Shown in pieces: positions 34,815 through 44,589 of a stretch of DNA of 57,864 nt. Under the pieces are notes generated by a model. The model worked only from the letters and a program-made list of their open reading frames with translations. It did no database searches and was not told the origin of the DNA. Source of the stretch: Clostridiales bacterium (lineage in GTDB: Bacteria; Bacillota; Clostridia; Lachnospirales; Bianqueaceae); NCBI GenBank assembly GCA_024689505.1, contig JAILDJ010000107.1:1-57864 (forward strand), given 5' to 3'. Position 1 is the first letter of the stretch; each line of letters opens with the position of its first letter. A program made the position numbers and the translations under genes.

Positions 34815-37733
34815 TTATCGCTTGATCTCCTCCATCACAAAGGCTTCGATCACGTCACCCTCTTTGATATCAGAGAACTTGTTGAGCATGATACCGCATT
34901 CATAGTTGGTCGCGACTTCACGGACGTCGTCCTTGAAGCGGCGCAGAGAAGCTAGTTCGCCTTCATATACGACGATATTGTCACGCAGCAGACGGACCTT
35001 GGCGCCGCGCTGGATCTTGCCGTCCTTGACGTAAGAACCGGCGATGGTACCGAGACCGGACGCTCTGAAGACCTGACGGACTTCGGCGTGACCCAGGATG
35101 ACTTCCTGGAATTCCGGATCCAGCATACCCTTCATAGCGGCTTCGATCTCCTCGATGGCCGTATAGATGACACGGTACAGACGGATATCGATCTTCTCCT
35201 GCTCGGCCGCGGACTTTGCGACCGCATCCGGACGGACGTTGAAACCAACAACGATCGCGTTCGCGGTCGCCGCCAGCGTAACGTCGGATTCGTTGACTGC
35301 ACCGACAGCACCGTGGATGACACGGACTGCCACCTGCTCGTTGGACAGCTTCTCGAGACTCTGTTTGACCGCTTCCACAGAACCCTGGGTATCGGCCTTG
35401 ACGACGATGTTGAGTTCCTTCATCTCACCTTCCTGGATCTGTCCGAACAGATCTTCCAGAGACACGCGCTTGTTGCCTTCGATCATGTTCTGACGCTCAC
35501 GTGCCGCGACCTTCTCGGCCAGTACACGTGCTTCACGGTCGCTCGGCGTTACGAAGAAGCGCTCGCCGGCGGCCGGGACTTCGTCCAGACCGATGATCTC
35601 GGCCGGCATGGAAGGTCCGGCTGTCTTGATGCGCTTGCCGGTATCGTCCTGCATGGCCTTGATACGGCCGTAGGTATTGCCTACAACGATAGGATCGCCC
35701 ATGTGGAGCGTACCGCGCTGTACCAGAACGGTCGCGACAGCACCGCGTCCGCGGTCCAGTTCGGCTTCGATGACGACACCGCTGGCCGGCGCGTTCGGAT
35801 TGGCCTTATACTCTTCCATATCCGCGGTCAGAAGGACCATTTCCAGTAATGTATCGATACCTTCGCCCGTTATAGCGGAGACTGGTACACAGATAGTGCT
35901 GCCGCCCCACGCTTCGGGGATCAGTTCGTATTCGGTCAGTTCCTGCATGACACGGTCGGGATTGGCACCCGGCTTGTCCATTTTATTGATCGCCACGATG
36001 ATCTGCACGCCGGCGGTCTTCGCATGACTGATCGCTTCTACGGTCTGCGGCATGACACCATCATCCGCCGCAACGACCAGGATCGCGATATCGGTCGCCT
36101 GAGCACCACGCAGACGCATGGCGGTAAAGGCTTCGTGACCGGGGGTATCCAGGAAGGTGATCTGACGACCGTTGATCTGCACGACAGACGCACCGATGCT
36201 CTGGGTGATACCGCCGGCTTCACCAGCAGTGACGCGGGTGGAACGGATCTTATCCAACAGAGAGGTTTTACCATGATCGACGTGACCCATGACCACGACG
36301 ACCGGCGGACGCTCGACCAGATCTTCTTCATCATCATGCGGATCCGCATAGGCTGCAAAGATATCCTCCTCCACCTCGTGCTCGACCAGGATGCCCATAT
36401 CCATGGCGATCTCTTCCGCCTGTTCGAACTCGATCTGCTGGTTGAGACCGGCCATGACGCCCTTCATCATAAGGGCTTTGATGATCTGGGTCGCCGGCTT
36501 GTTCAGATACTCGGCGAACTCCATGACCGTCATGGAATCCGGCAGCGCTACGACCTTGATCTGATCTTCCTGATCCGCATTGTGCTTCTGCTGTGCCTTC
36601 GGTTTCGGCTTCTTGCGATGACGTGCCAGTGCATCGTCATCCATCATGCTGGCCTGCATGCGGGCATCTTTCTTCTTGCGTGCGAAATCCTCGGAACCCT
36701 GAGAACGGTTCTTATCCTTCTTGCTGGAGGCTACCGGCTTCTTCGCCGTCTTATCCGCACTCTTCGTGCGCTCCGGCATGATGATCTCGTTCAGCGCGCT
36801 CTGGGCCTGATCGCGGCCACCGCTGCGGCGGCGGTTATTATCGCGGCCGCTGCCGGCCTCACGGTTCTGACGATACTGATCTCTCTTCTCGTCATCCTGC
36901 GGACGCGGCGCACCTTGTCTGCGCTCACCCTGCTGCGGACGTCCCTGACGCTCGCCCTGCTGCGGACGTCCCTGACGCTCGCCTTGCTGCGGACGCTCTC
37001 CGCGCTGGCCTCTCTGCGGACGGTCGCCCTGCGGACGCTCTCCCTGCGTGCGGGTGCGCTCGCCCCGGCGGTTTCCGCCTTCCTGTCCGCCCTTGCGGCT
37101 CGGATTGGAAATGACCGTCATTTCGACTTCTTTGCCGCCGTTCTGTTTGCGTTCCGCTTCGCGGCGCGCCATCACGGACTGTGCCGTTTCTCCCTTCGGG
37201 ACAGCGATGCGGCGGACCAGTTTGCCATCTGCACGACGTACGATCACCGTACGCGATGCATTCGGATCCTGCGGCTTCGCCTGTGCGGGCTGCTGCTGTG
37301 CCCTTTCAACCTTCTCCGGCTGTTCCTCAGGCTTCTCCACCGGCTCTTTTACCGGCTCCGCAGCTTTGACTGCTTCCTGCGGCTTTTCTTCGACTACAGG
37401 CTGTACTTCCGCTTTCGGCGCCTCTGGTGCGGCTGCTGCAGGCGCTACCGGCTCTACCGGTGCTGCCGGTGTTTCCGCTGCAGTCTCGGTCTGCTCCTGT
37501 GCCGGAGCCGCCGGCGCTTCCACGCGTTTTCTGACAACAACGCGTTTCTTTACAACGGGCCTCTGGTGCACCGGCTTGCCGCCGAAAGCCACACGGATCT
37601 TATCCTCTTCGGCCGGCTGCAGTGCACTCATATGACTTGGCACGAAGATGCCCATCTCTTCGAGCCGCTTCATGATCTCCTTGCTCGGTACGTTCAGTTC
37701 CTTTGCGAGTTCATGTACTTTGATCTTCTGCAC
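34815..37733 (-). CDS. infB: Translation initiation factor IF-2
   Basis: 972 residues starting at a GTG (AGGTGG upstream). The N-terminal IF2_N helix bundle is [24 protein letters not shown] long low-complexity linker (~75-390) is first Ala/Pro/Glu-rich and then Gln/Gly/Arg-rich with three QGERQGRPQ repeats. The GTPase has [16 protein letters not shown] (G1), DTPGHEAF (G3) and NKMDKPGAN (G4). Domains II-IV bind the initiator tRNA. The length is at the high end for the family because of the linker. It sits between ylxQ and rbfA in the classic nusA-infB order. Confidence 0.98.
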   Translation of the reverse strand: MQKIKVHELAKELNVPSKEIMKRLEEMGIFVPSHMSALQPAEEDKIRVAFGGKPVHQRPVVKKRVVVRKRVEAPAAPAQEQTETAAETPAAPVEPVAPAAAAPEAPKAEVQPVVEEKPQEAVKAAEPVKEPVEKPEEQPEKVERAQQQPAQAKPQDPNASRTVIVRRADGKLVRRIAVPKGETAQSVMARREAERKQNGGKEVEMTVISNPSRKGGQEGGNRRGERTRTQGERPQGDRPQRGQRGERPQQGERQGRPQQGERQGRPQQGERRQGAPRPQDDEKRDQYRQNREAGSGRDNNRRRSGGRDQAQSALNEIIMPERTKSADKTAKKPVASSKKDKNRSQGSEDFARKKKDARMQASMMDDDALARHRKKPKPKAQQKHNADQEDQIKVVALPDSMTVMEFAEYLNKPATQIIKALMMKGVMAGLNQQIEFEQAEEIAMDMGILVEHEVEEDIFAAYADPHDDEEDLVERPPVVVVMGHVDHGKTSLLDKIRSTRVTAGEAGGITQSIGASVVQINGRQITFLDTPGHEAFTAMRLRGAQATDIAILVVAADDGVMPQTVEAISHAKTAGVQIIVAINKMDKPGANPDRVMQELTEYELIPEAWGGSTICVPVSAITGEGIDTLLEMVLLTADMEEYKANPNAPASGVVIEAELDRGRGAVATVLVQRGTLHMGDPIVVGNTYGRIKAMQDDTGKRIKTAGPSMPAEIIGLDEVPAAGERFFVTPSDREARVLAEKVAARERQNMIEGNKRVSLEDLFGQIQEGEMKELNIVVKADTQGSVEAVKQSLEKLSNEQVAVRVIHGAVGAVNESDVTLAATANAIVVGFNVRPDAVAKSAAEQEKIDIRLYRVIYTAIEEIEAAMKGMLDPEFQEVILGHAEVRQVFRASGLGTIAGSYVKDGKIQRGAKVRLLRDNIVVYEGELASLRRFKDDVREVATNYECGIMLNKFSDIKEGDVIEAFVMEEIKR
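36924..37004 (-). repeat. Three tandem 27-bp repeats in the infB linker
   Basis: Three consecutive 27-base units (starting 36924, 36951, 36978) encode near-identical nine-residue QGERQGRPQ units. The first two differ at one base; the third diverges at its end. Related degenerate units continue to ~37060. Confidence 0.75.
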
Positions 37734-37763
37734 TATGTTAATCCACCTTTCGAACGCTTTTTC

Positions 37764-38093
37764 TTATACATCCAGTGTTTCTGTCAGGCCGGATACGGAC
37801 TTCGCGAAGCCTGCCTCGCAGACTGCCGCACAGGAGCGGTACCCTTTTCCCAGCGCTTTGCCCAACTCTTCTTTTGTACAGGGCAGGACTGCTGCCGGGA
37901 TCTGATAATAATGACATTTCTGTGTGAACTTCTTGACTGTCCACGGAGCGGCGTCCCGACTGAGGACCACCAGGACCGCCTGTCCTGAGGCCAGCGCCGT
38001 TTCACAGGCCAGTTCTCCGCTTTTCAGCTTACCGGCTCTTTGGCACAAGCCCAGGAGCGAAAGGACCTTACGGCTGTTTTCCTGTTCAGACAT
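37764..38093 (-). CDS. L7Ae-family RNA-binding protein (YlxQ)
   Basis: 109 residues from the ATG at 38093; the frame is open further upstream but that part lies inside ylxR. The sequence KVLSLLGLCQRAGKLKSGEL and the following AVLVVLSRDAA match the small L7Ae/L30e fold that binds kink-turn RNA. It overlaps the end of ylxR by 8 bases and precedes infB. The position between ylxR and infB is that of B. subtilis ylxQ (rplGA). Confidence 0.88.
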   Translation of the reverse strand: MSEQENSRKVLSLLGLCQRAGKLKSGELACETALASGQAVLVVLSRDAAPWTVKKFTQKCHYYQIPAAVLPCTKEELGKALGKGYRSCAAVCEAGFAKSVSGLTETLDV

Positions 38094-38355
38094 TGCCGGA
38101 CAGTTCCTCCCGCAGCGTCTGGTAGACCGGCTCCTCGATGGCCGTCTCCAGTGCCCGCTCGATCGACTTGTGACGGATCGCCTTTTCCAGGCATTCCATC
38201 TGTGGGCAAATATACGCACCGCGTCCGGAACGTTTCCCGGTCCTGTCGATCACGATCTCTCCCTCGGGCGTCCGCACAACGCGGATCAGCTCCTTCTTGC
38301 TCTTCATTTCCTGACAGCCCATGCACTTGCGCATGGGGATCTTTCTGGTCTTCAT
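38086..38355 (-). CDS. YlxR/RnpM-family RNA-binding protein (DUF448)
   Basis: 89 residues. PMRKCMGCQEMKSKKELIRV at the start, GEIVIDRTGKRSGRGAYICP in the middle with the GRGAY signature, and a helical end. Members are small RNA-binding proteins; the B. subtilis homologue has been linked to RNase P control and to gene regulation. It lies 12 bases after nusA. Confidence 0.93.
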   Translation of the reverse strand: MKTRKIPMRKCMGCQEMKSKKELIRVVRTPEGEIVIDRTGKRSGRGAYICPQMECLEKAIRHKSIERALETAIEEPVYQTLREELSGNV

Positions 38356-38367
38356 ATAAACTCCCGT

Positions 38368-39510
38368 TTACTGTTCTTCTACGACCTCCACATACTCGCC
38401 GTCGTAGTTTTCCAGTTCGTCCTCGTAGATGTACTCGATCTCTTCGTCGCCGTAGTATTCTTCTTCGTACCGTGCCTCTTCCTCAGCCTGGCTCTCGCTC
38501 TTGATATCGATCTTGTAGCTGGTGAGGCGGGCGGCCAGACGTGCGTTCTGACCTTCTTTGCCGATCGCCAGTGACAGCTGATCGTCCGGAACGATGACCT
38601 CGGCCGTGAGGCCTTCTTCATCCACATCCACACTGGTGATCTTCGCCGGTGACAGCGCCTGAGCGATGAACTGATCGATCTTGTCGCTCCAAAGAACGAT
38701 ATCGACCTTCTCACCATTCAGCTCGTTGGTGATGGCATTGACACGCGCGCTGCCTTCACCGACGCAGGCGCCCAGCGGATCGACCTGCGCGTCGCGGCTC
38801 CACACCGCCATCTTCGTGCGGGAACCAGGCTCACGGGCAATGCTCTTGATCTGCACGATGCCATCGTGGATCTCCGGGACTTCCTGCTCGAACAGACGCT
38901 TGACCAGATCCGGATGCGTACGGGACGCGATCATGATCGGTCCCTTAGGTGTATTCTTGACTTCCAGGATGTAGACCCGAAGCCTCTGATTGATCTTGTA
39001 GCTTTCGGTCGGGACCTGCTCCTGCTGTGTCAGAAGCGCTTCGATACGGCCCAGGTTGACGTACACGTTTTTCTTTTCCTTATGCTGGATCAAGCCGCTG
39101 ACGATATCGCGTTCTTTGCTCTTATACTCGTTATAGATGATCTCCCGCTCGGCTTCGCGGATCTTCTGCACCACGACCTGCTTGGCGTTCTGCGCGGCGA
39201 TACGGCCGAAATTGCGGGGCGTGATCTCCACGACACAAATGTCGCCCAACTGCAGGCTGGGGTTGTATTTCATTGCCTCTTCCTGAGAGATCTCCAGCGC
39301 CGGGTCCATGACGTGTTCCACGACCGTCTTGTCCGCATAGACCTTGACGGTGCCGTTTTCGCGATCCATGTTGACACGGACGTTGGCGGACGTTCCGAAA
39401 TTCTTGCTGCAAGCGGACTTCAGCGAAGTCTCGATGGCGGAAAAGACGATCTCTTTATCGATGCCTTTTTCTTTCTGCAGCTGTTCCAGTGCCTGGATAA
39501 ATTCGTTCAT
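38368..39510 (-). CDS. nusA: Transcription termination/antitermination protein NusA
   Basis: 380 residues. The N-terminal RNA polymerase-binding domain begins FIQALEQLQKEKGIDKEIVF, followed by an S1 domain (~135-200), and KH1 and KH2 with ACVGEGSARVNAITNELNGE and LSLAIGKEGQNARLAARLT. The C-terminus is a short acidic tail (EEEARYEEEYYGDEEIE), without the acidic repeats of proteobacterial NusA. It lies 27 bases after rimP; GGAGGG is upstream. Confidence 0.97.
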   Translation of the reverse strand: MNEFIQALEQLQKEKGIDKEIVFSAIETSLKSACSKNFGTSANVRVNMDRENGTVKVYADKTVVEHVMDPALEISQEEAMKYNPSLQLGDICVVEITPRNFGRIAAQNAKQVVVQKIREAEREIIYNEYKSKERDIVSGLIQHKEKKNVYVNLGRIEALLTQQEQVPTESYKINQRLRVYILEVKNTPKGPIMIASRTHPDLVKRLFEQEVPEIHDGIVQIKSIAREPGSRTKMAVWSRDAQVDPLGACVGEGSARVNAITNELNGEKVDIVLWSDKIDQFIAQALSPAKITSVDVDEEGLTAEVIVPDDQLSLAIGKEGQNARLAARLTSYKIDIKSESQAEEEARYEEEYYGDEEIEYIYEDELENYDGEYVEVVEEQ

Positions 39511-39537
39511 TTGATATTTCCCTCCGGTTTATCTATC

Positions 39538-40017
39538 TTAGAAAATGACTGCCTGGCGGATCAGCGCCGTGTCCTTGACGGCCGTTGTGATCCGTACCCC
39601 GTTTTCCAGTTCCAGTGTCATTTCTTTGAGATCTGCATCATATGCTGTGAGCAGAGCCGTGCACTCCCGCTCCCCGCCAAGCTCTTCTCTTGGCGCATAG
39701 AACTTCACTTCGATGAGTTTGTTCATATTGCGGGCAAAATCCTTGTCCTTTTTCAAAGGCCGGTCCAGTCCGGGTGAACTGACTTCCAGATGATACGCGT
39801 TTTCGATAGGATCCTTTTCTTCCAGCACCTGATCGACCGCCCGGCTGAGCGTGACGCAGTCGTTGATGGAGAAACCTCCGTCTTTATCGGCATAGATCCT
39901 CAGATACCATTCTTTGCCTTCTTTTACATATTCGATGTCGACCAGTTCATAACCGTTCTGTTCGGCAAGGGGACGCACCAGCGCCTCGACCTCTGCAAGC
40001 ATTTCCTGTTTTTTCAA
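39538..40017 (-). CDS. rimP: Ribosome maturation factor RimP
   Basis: 159 residues. GYELVDIEYVKEGKEWYLRIYADKDGG, then DCVTLSRAVDQVLEEKDPI and YHLEVSSPGLDRPLKKD are the RimP signatures; a C-terminal SH3-like domain follows. The predicted start is a TTG (GAGGA 5 bases upstream); the next in-frame ATG is 15 bases further. It aids 30S assembly and is the first gene of the nusA-infB operon, preceded by a promoter and a perfect 13-bp hairpin. Confidence 0.95.
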   Translation of the reverse strand: MKKQEMLAEVEALVRPLAEQNGYELVDIEYVKEGKEWYLRIYADKDGGFSINDCVTLSRAVDQVLEEKDPIENAYHLEVSSPGLDRPLKKDKDFARNMNKLIEVKFYAPREELGGERECTALLTAYDADLKEMTLELENGVRITTAVKDTALIRQAVIF

Positions 40018-40056
40018 TATGTCCTCGTTTCCTTCTGTTCAGGGATCGTAACATAA

Positions 40057-40085
40057 CGAAAGAGTGGGGCAACCCCACTCTTTCG
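40057..40085 (-). promoter_or_regulatory. Perfect hairpin in the rimP operon leader
   Basis: CGAAAGAGTGGGG (40057-40069) and CCCCACTCTTTCG (40073-40085) form a 13-bp perfect stem with a three-base loop. It lies about 17 bases after the predicted start of transcription and 40 bases before the rimP start. No T tract follows it on the minus strand, so it is more likely a stabiliser, RNase III site or protein site than a terminator. Confidence 0.7.
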
Positions 40086-40108
40086 AATCAAAACCATAAC
40101 CGTGCTAT

Positions 40109-40137
40109 AGTATAGCACTTCCAAACACGTTTGGCAA
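40109..40137 (-). promoter_or_regulatory. Promoter of the rimP-nusA-infB operon
   Basis: Minus-strand TTGCCA (40132-40137), 17 bases, TATACT (40109-40114), with a transcription start expected near 40102. Confidence 0.78.
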
Positions 40138-40155
40138 GTAGAAATTTCGCTTTAT

Positions 40156-40197
40156 ACAGCGGTTTTTCATGATTTTGATAACAAAACCGCTGTTTTT
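40156..40197 (+). terminator. Hairpin with a T tract on the plus strand
   Basis: ACAGCGGTTTT (40156-40166) pairs with AAAACCGCTGT (40183-40193), followed on the plus strand by TTTTT. On the minus strand, where sbcC ends (stop 40196-40198), it lacks a T tail. It may still mark the 3' end of sbcC mRNA, or block plus-strand antisense transcription entering sbcC. Confidence 0.45.
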
Positions 40198-42916
40198 ACA
40201 CCACGATCTCCGCCCGGCTGCCACCGCTTGGGTCCTTGCGGACGATGATCTGACGGTCCATGTGCTCCCGCAAGGCCTGGACGTGGGAGATCACGCCGAT
40301 CAGGCGATGGCCTTCCGTCAGGCCTTCCAATGCTTTGACAGCCTGATCCAGTGTCTCCTCATCCAACGTGCCGAAGCCTTCGTCCACGAACATGGACTCC
40401 AGCCGCACACCGCCGGCTGAGGCCTGGATCTCCTCCGACAGCCCCAGCGCCAGAGACAATGATGCTATGAAGGATTCGCCGCCGGACAAGGTGCGGACAC
40501 TGCGTGTCGAACCATTATAGTGATCGATCACATCCAGTTCCAGACCGCTCTGGCCCCGGAGGGAGGCTGGCCGTTTCTGCCGGATCAGGTCATACTGTCC
40601 GCCGGACATCCGCATCAGATGTACATTGGCACGATCCAGGATACGGTCGAAATAATGCATCTGGATGTAGGTCTCCAGCATGATGCGTTCCTTGCCCGCC
40701 AGGGTCCCGGATGCGGTATCGGATAAAGTCCTCATCTGACCCAGTTTCTCTCCCTGCTCGGACAAGTCCTCTTCGAGCTTAGCGATCCGGTCTCTGGACC
40801 CACGGTCCGCCTTCAGGATCGCGTGGAGCCGCGTACGTTTCTGGTCCACTGCATCCTGGGCTTGTATGGCCTGCTCTCTCGCTTCTTCCAGCGTCTGCTT
40901 GTCCTCCGCATGTGTGCTCTCGAGCTGCAGTCTGATCTGATCGACCGCAGCATCCGCTGCCTTGGATCCAGTCTCCGCTTTCTGCCGATCTTCCTCCAAC
41001 TTCTTGGCACGATCTTTCAGTTCATTAGCCTGTCTGACCAGATCCTTCTGCGCTTTCTCGGCTTCCGCCAGTGATGCGAAGGGCAGCTGGTCCAACAGGA
41101 CTGTCAGACGCTTTTGACCTGCTTCCCAGCGGGTCTGGATCTGTGCACGGTTGAGGCGTTCCGATTCCAACCTGGAACGCAATTCTTCCCTTGTTTTCTC
41201 TTGTTCTGGCACCGTCTTCTCTAACTGCGCTTTCTGCTCCTTCTGCGCACTTAGCTTTTGGACCGTATATTTGAGATCTGTAAGATCCTCATCGAGCCTG
41301 GCGCGTTTTTCCTCATCCGGCAGGTCCTGCAGCCGCGCCGGCATATGCTCCTGAAGCTGCCTGGCTCTGCCCTCCATCGTGCCTTTGCACAAAGCCGCCT
41401 CTGTGCTGCGCCGATTCGCGGTCTCCTGCAGCTGTCTGGCCTTTTCTTCCGCCGTCTCGACTTCTGCCTGCGCCGGGGCACTGATATCTTTATGCGCCTT
41501 GTGCGGATGCTCTGTGGAGCCGCAGACCGGACAGGGCATACCATCCTGCAGTGTCTCCGCGATGATCCCTGCCTGCTGATCATTGAACGCCCGGCGCATC
41601 CAGTCGGCCGTTTCCCTCTGCTGTCGCGCCACACCGGCAGCGGATTCATATTTACGTACCGCTTCGTTATAAGCTTTGCGGTCTTTCAGCAACGCATCCA
41701 GTTCCTTGCTGACCGCGTTAAGTGCCTCCAAATCATGGGAGGCTATCGTAAGTTTTTCTTCTACGGCTCCCAGTTCGTCCAGTTCCTGCTTCGCTTTCTG
41801 AATCTGTGCATTGATCGTATTAAGATCACGTTCCATCCGCTGGATATTCTTTTCGGACCCATCCTGTCTCAGCTTCAGGCCATCGACTTGCTCCTGTAAG
41901 TCGTCCGCTTCCCGATACTCCTGTTTTCTGGCCTCGATCGCGGCGGACTGTTCCATCCAAGTGTCGGCCTTTGGCAGCAGGTCCCGCACTTCTGATGCAG
42001 CCCGTGCCGCCTCTATTACCCTTTGTCTCGCTCTTTCTGCTTCGCTCTGCAGCGTTTTATATTGTTGCTCCAGCGTTTCACGAGCCGTCGCTTGCTGCAG
42101 ACGCTTGGCGACATCTTCCCGTACTTTCATCCAGCGATCGCCTTCGCTGGTCAATCGCTCTTCCTCAGATGTGAACCGCTCGATCCCTTCCTCCAGGAGT
42201 TCGAGCGCTTCCCGCGTCGGCATGCTTCCGGCGCGTGCTTCTTCCACACGGATCTCCAGCGCTTCCTCCGGCCATTGGATCTGCTCCAGTTCCTGCTGCA
42301 TGCGGGTCTTCAGGGCTGCGTAATCACGATACAGCCCTTGGTATAATTCTTTCAGGCGCTCCTGAAACGTCTGATAATAACCGGTCTTGAAGATATCACG
42401 GAAGATCTGCTGTCTGGCTCTTGTATCCGCTAATAAAAGCTTCAGAAAGTCCCCCTGAGCGATCATGGCGATCTGCGCGAACTGCTGCCGGTTCAACCCG
42501 ATGATCTCCCGCAGCTTCTCATCGACTTCTGCCCGTTTGAAGATCTGGTCCCCGTTGGGCAGTTCCAAAAGTGCCGAAGCTTTTTCCGTGGTCGTACCGG
42601 TCCCGCTCTTTTTGGCCCGCTCATACTCCGGATTCCGGGTCACCTGATAGACCTGGTCTCCGTAGGAAAACTTCAAGATGACCTGTGTGGGCGTTTCCGG
42701 ATCCGCGTATCGGGAGCGCAGCATGGAGGCATCCCGCTGCGCGCCGCTGGCTTCCCCATACAACGCGAAGGTGATCGCATCGAAGATCGTAGTCTTACCG
42801 GCGCCGGTATCCCCCGTGATCACATAAAGGCCCTGTGTGCCTAACCGTGACAGATCCAGATGCACTTGCCCGGCATAAGGGCCGAATGCCGACATCGTCA
42901 ATTCCAAAGGTCTCAT
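40196..42916 (-). CDS. sbcC: Nuclease SbcCD subunit C (SMC-like ATPase)
   Basis: 906 residues. The N-terminal Walker A is VITGDTGAGKTTIFDAITFAL. Two long coiled coils surround a zinc hook, CPVCGSTEHPHKAH, near residue 450. The C-terminal ABC signature is LSGGESFIASLSLALGLSE, with Walker B SMFVDEGFGTLDEE. It forms the SbcCD (Mre11-Rad50-like) complex that cleaves hairpins and protein-blocked DNA ends. It overlaps the sbcD stop by 4 bases. Confidence 0.96.
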   Translation of the reverse strand: MRPLELTMSAFGPYAGQVHLDLSRLGTQGLYVITGDTGAGKTTIFDAITFALYGEASGAQRDASMLRSRYADPETPTQVILKFSYGDQVYQVTRNPEYERAKKSGTGTTTEKASALLELPNGDQIFKRAEVDEKLREIIGLNRQQFAQIAMIAQGDFLKLLLADTRARQQIFRDIFKTGYYQTFQERLKELYQGLYRDYAALKTRMQQELEQIQWPEEALEIRVEEARAGSMPTREALELLEEGIERFTSEEERLTSEGDRWMKVREDVAKRLQQATARETLEQQYKTLQSEAERARQRVIEAARAASEVRDLLPKADTWMEQSAAIEARKQEYREADDLQEQVDGLKLRQDGSEKNIQRMERDLNTINAQIQKAKQELDELGAVEEKLTIASHDLEALNAVSKELDALLKDRKAYNEAVRKYESAAGVARQQRETADWMRRAFNDQQAGIIAETLQDGMPCPVCGSTEHPHKAHKDISAPAQAEVETAEEKARQLQETANRRSTEAALCKGTMEGRARQLQEHMPARLQDLPDEEKRARLDEDLTDLKYTVQKLSAQKEQKAQLEKTVPEQEKTREELRSRLESERLNRAQIQTRWEAGQKRLTVLLDQLPFASLAEAEKAQKDLVRQANELKDRAKKLEEDRQKAETGSKAADAAVDQIRLQLESTHAEDKQTLEEAREQAIQAQDAVDQKRTRLHAILKADRGSRDRIAKLEEDLSEQGEKLGQMRTLSDTASGTLAGKERIMLETYIQMHYFDRILDRANVHLMRMSGGQYDLIRQKRPASLRGQSGLELDVIDHYNGSTRSVRTLSGGESFIASLSLALGLSEEIQASAGGVRLESMFVDEGFGTLDEETLDQAVKALEGLTEGHRLIGVISHVQALREHMDRQIIVRKDPSGGSRAEIVV

Positions 42917-44049
42917 GACTGCTCCTTCCAGATCTGCCGCATCAGATCATCCGCAACGCGCCGCTGCTCCTCACTCATTGGCTGCCCGTTCTGCTGCTCG
43001 TACAACGTCTCGAAGAGCTCCAGCGGTGTTTTGTTCTCGATCGAACGGATCTCAGACAGCGTGCCCTGGCTGCGGGTCCGCGTATTATCATACTCCAGTT
43101 GAATGATATTCGGATAGATGGTCCTGAGTCTCGCCAAAGCATCCGGCACATCATTTTCATCGGTCAGGACCACATAGAGCAGATCATCGACCTTACTATC
43201 CTGATAGAAGGACAACGCCGTAAGTTCGTTATATGTGCCACGGATCTCGCGCACGTCCCGCAGCGGTGTGAGCGGAATCGTATCCACGGCCACCTCCCCC
43301 GGTGCCTCCAGGATGACCCGTGTCACCGATTTGATCTGATCTTTCTCAGAAACCGAGTATTTCAGCGGGGTCCCGCAATATCGTACCCGGTCGCTGCCCA
43401 TGTTCTGCGGGCGATGGATATGGCCCAGTGCCGTGTAGGCAAAAGGCTGGAAGATTTCCGCTGACACCGGATCCTCTCCTCCGACACGGATGTCCTCAGA
43501 ATCCGACACCAGCGCGCCAGTCACGAACTGATGCGCGATCAGTACATGTCGTTCCTCCGGATCCAGATCCATGTGGCCGATCTGCGTCCGCAGCGCATCG
43601 GTGATGGTATCTGCGGGTTCCTCCGGATAGCAGGCGCGGACCTGCGGAGCTTTGACGAAGGGCAGCAGATGGACCCGTACCGTGCCCCAGGCATCTCGGA
43701 ACGCCACGAAACGCACTGTCCCGTCATAGACCGGTGCAATGAACACATGATCCTTTTCCATCAACGCGGCACCAAATGACACGCGCTCCGGCGCGTCGTG
43801 ATTGCCGCTGATCATGCAGACCGTAGTCCCCGCCGCCCGTAACGCCACCAAAAACTGGTCCAGCAGCCGAACCGCCTCGATCGAAGGCTGGCTCCTGTCA
43901 TATACGTCACCAGCGATCAAAACTGCATCCGGCTGTTCCGCCTCGACGATCGCAAGGATCTGGTCCAGGATCCACGCCTGATCCTCGATCAACGAAAAAC
44001 CATGCAAGCGTTTTCCCAGATGCAGATCTGAAATATGGATAAACTTCAT
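42913..44049 (-). CDS. sbcD: Nuclease SbcCD subunit D (Mre11-like)
   Basis: 378 residues from the ATG at 44049 (GGGGGAT just upstream); upstream frame extension to 44124 is non-coding. It starts MKFIHISDLHLGKRLHGFSL, a calcineurin-like phosphodiesterase motif, followed by VLIAGDVYDRSQPS, SGNHDAPERV and TALGHIHRPQN, which hold the two-metal ligands. It is the nuclease partner of sbcC, with which it overlaps by 4 bases. Confidence 0.95.
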   Translation of the reverse strand: MKFIHISDLHLGKRLHGFSLIEDQAWILDQILAIVEAEQPDAVLIAGDVYDRSQPSIEAVRLLDQFLVALRAAGTTVCMISGNHDAPERVSFGAALMEKDHVFIAPVYDGTVRFVAFRDAWGTVRVHLLPFVKAPQVRACYPEEPADTITDALRTQIGHMDLDPEERHVLIAHQFVTGALVSDSEDIRVGGEDPVSAEIFQPFAYTALGHIHRPQNMGSDRVRYCGTPLKYSVSEKDQIKSVTRVILEAPGEVAVDTIPLTPLRDVREIRGTYNELTALSFYQDSKVDDLLYVVLTDENDVPDALARLRTIYPNIIQLEYDNTRTRSQGTLSEIRSIENKTPLELFETLYEQQNGQPMSEEQRRVADDLMRQIWKEQS

Positions 44050-44120
44050 ACATCCCCCAAATACGTTTGATACTTCATATATATGATCAGCCCCGCCAGA
44101 AAAGGCGAGGCTGAACACGA

Positions 44121-44561
44121 TCAATCATCATTCTCTAACAACTTGTAAAGCAGCCCATACAAGGCTTGTGATTCGTCCTTTGATAAATGATTACTGCCAC
44201 CCAACGCCTCCGGGACCCGGATCGCTTCCTTCTTCAGAGCTTCTCCCCTCTCTGTTATGGTTACGATCAGGTTTCTTTCATCCTCCCGGGACCGGCGCCG
44301 TTCGATCAGGCCCTTTTTTTCAAGTTTCTTCAGCAGAGGTGTTAATGTGCCGGAATCCAGATACAGGCTTTGACCTAACTGCTTGACATTCAATTCTTTT
44401 TTTTCCCAAAGCACTAAAAGTGTTATATACTGCGTGTATGTCAGGTCCAGCTCTTCCAGCAGAGGCGTGTACAGTTTGATCACGCTTCTGGACGCAGCAT
44501 ATAGCGGAAAACACAGCTGTTTATCGATTTTTAGTGCTTCGTAAGTAGCTGCTTCACTCAT
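44121..44561 (-). CDS. ohrR: OhrR-type MarR family repressor (peroxide/thiol sensor)
   Basis: 146 residues from ATG 44561. The whole protein follows B. subtilis OhrR: KIDKQLCFPLYAASRSV, then LDLTYTQYITLLVLWEKKE, YLDSGTLTPLLKKLEKKGLI and RSREDERNLIVTIT, the winged helix. Cys17 corresponds to the single reactive cysteine of 1-Cys OhrR, oxidised by organic hydroperoxides. The usual target, an ohr peroxidase gene, is not next to it. It lies between a PatB-like lyase gene (28 bases upstream) and sbcD (71 bases downstream), so it may regulate those instead or act in trans. Confidence 0.85.
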   Translation of the reverse strand: MSEAATYEALKIDKQLCFPLYAASRSVIKLYTPLLEELDLTYTQYITLLVLWEKKELNVKQLGQSLYLDSGTLTPLLKKLEKKGLIERRRSREDERNLIVTITERGEALKKEAIRVPEALGGSNHLSKDESQALYGLLYKLLENDD

Positions 44562-44589
44562 TACCGTGAATTTCCTTTCTTTGATCCCC

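Noticed and set aside
36024-37988. 654-codon plus-strand frame opposite infB
   Set aside because: Low-complexity Leu/Arg/His translation antisense to the infB GTPase and repeat linker; no ribosome binding site.
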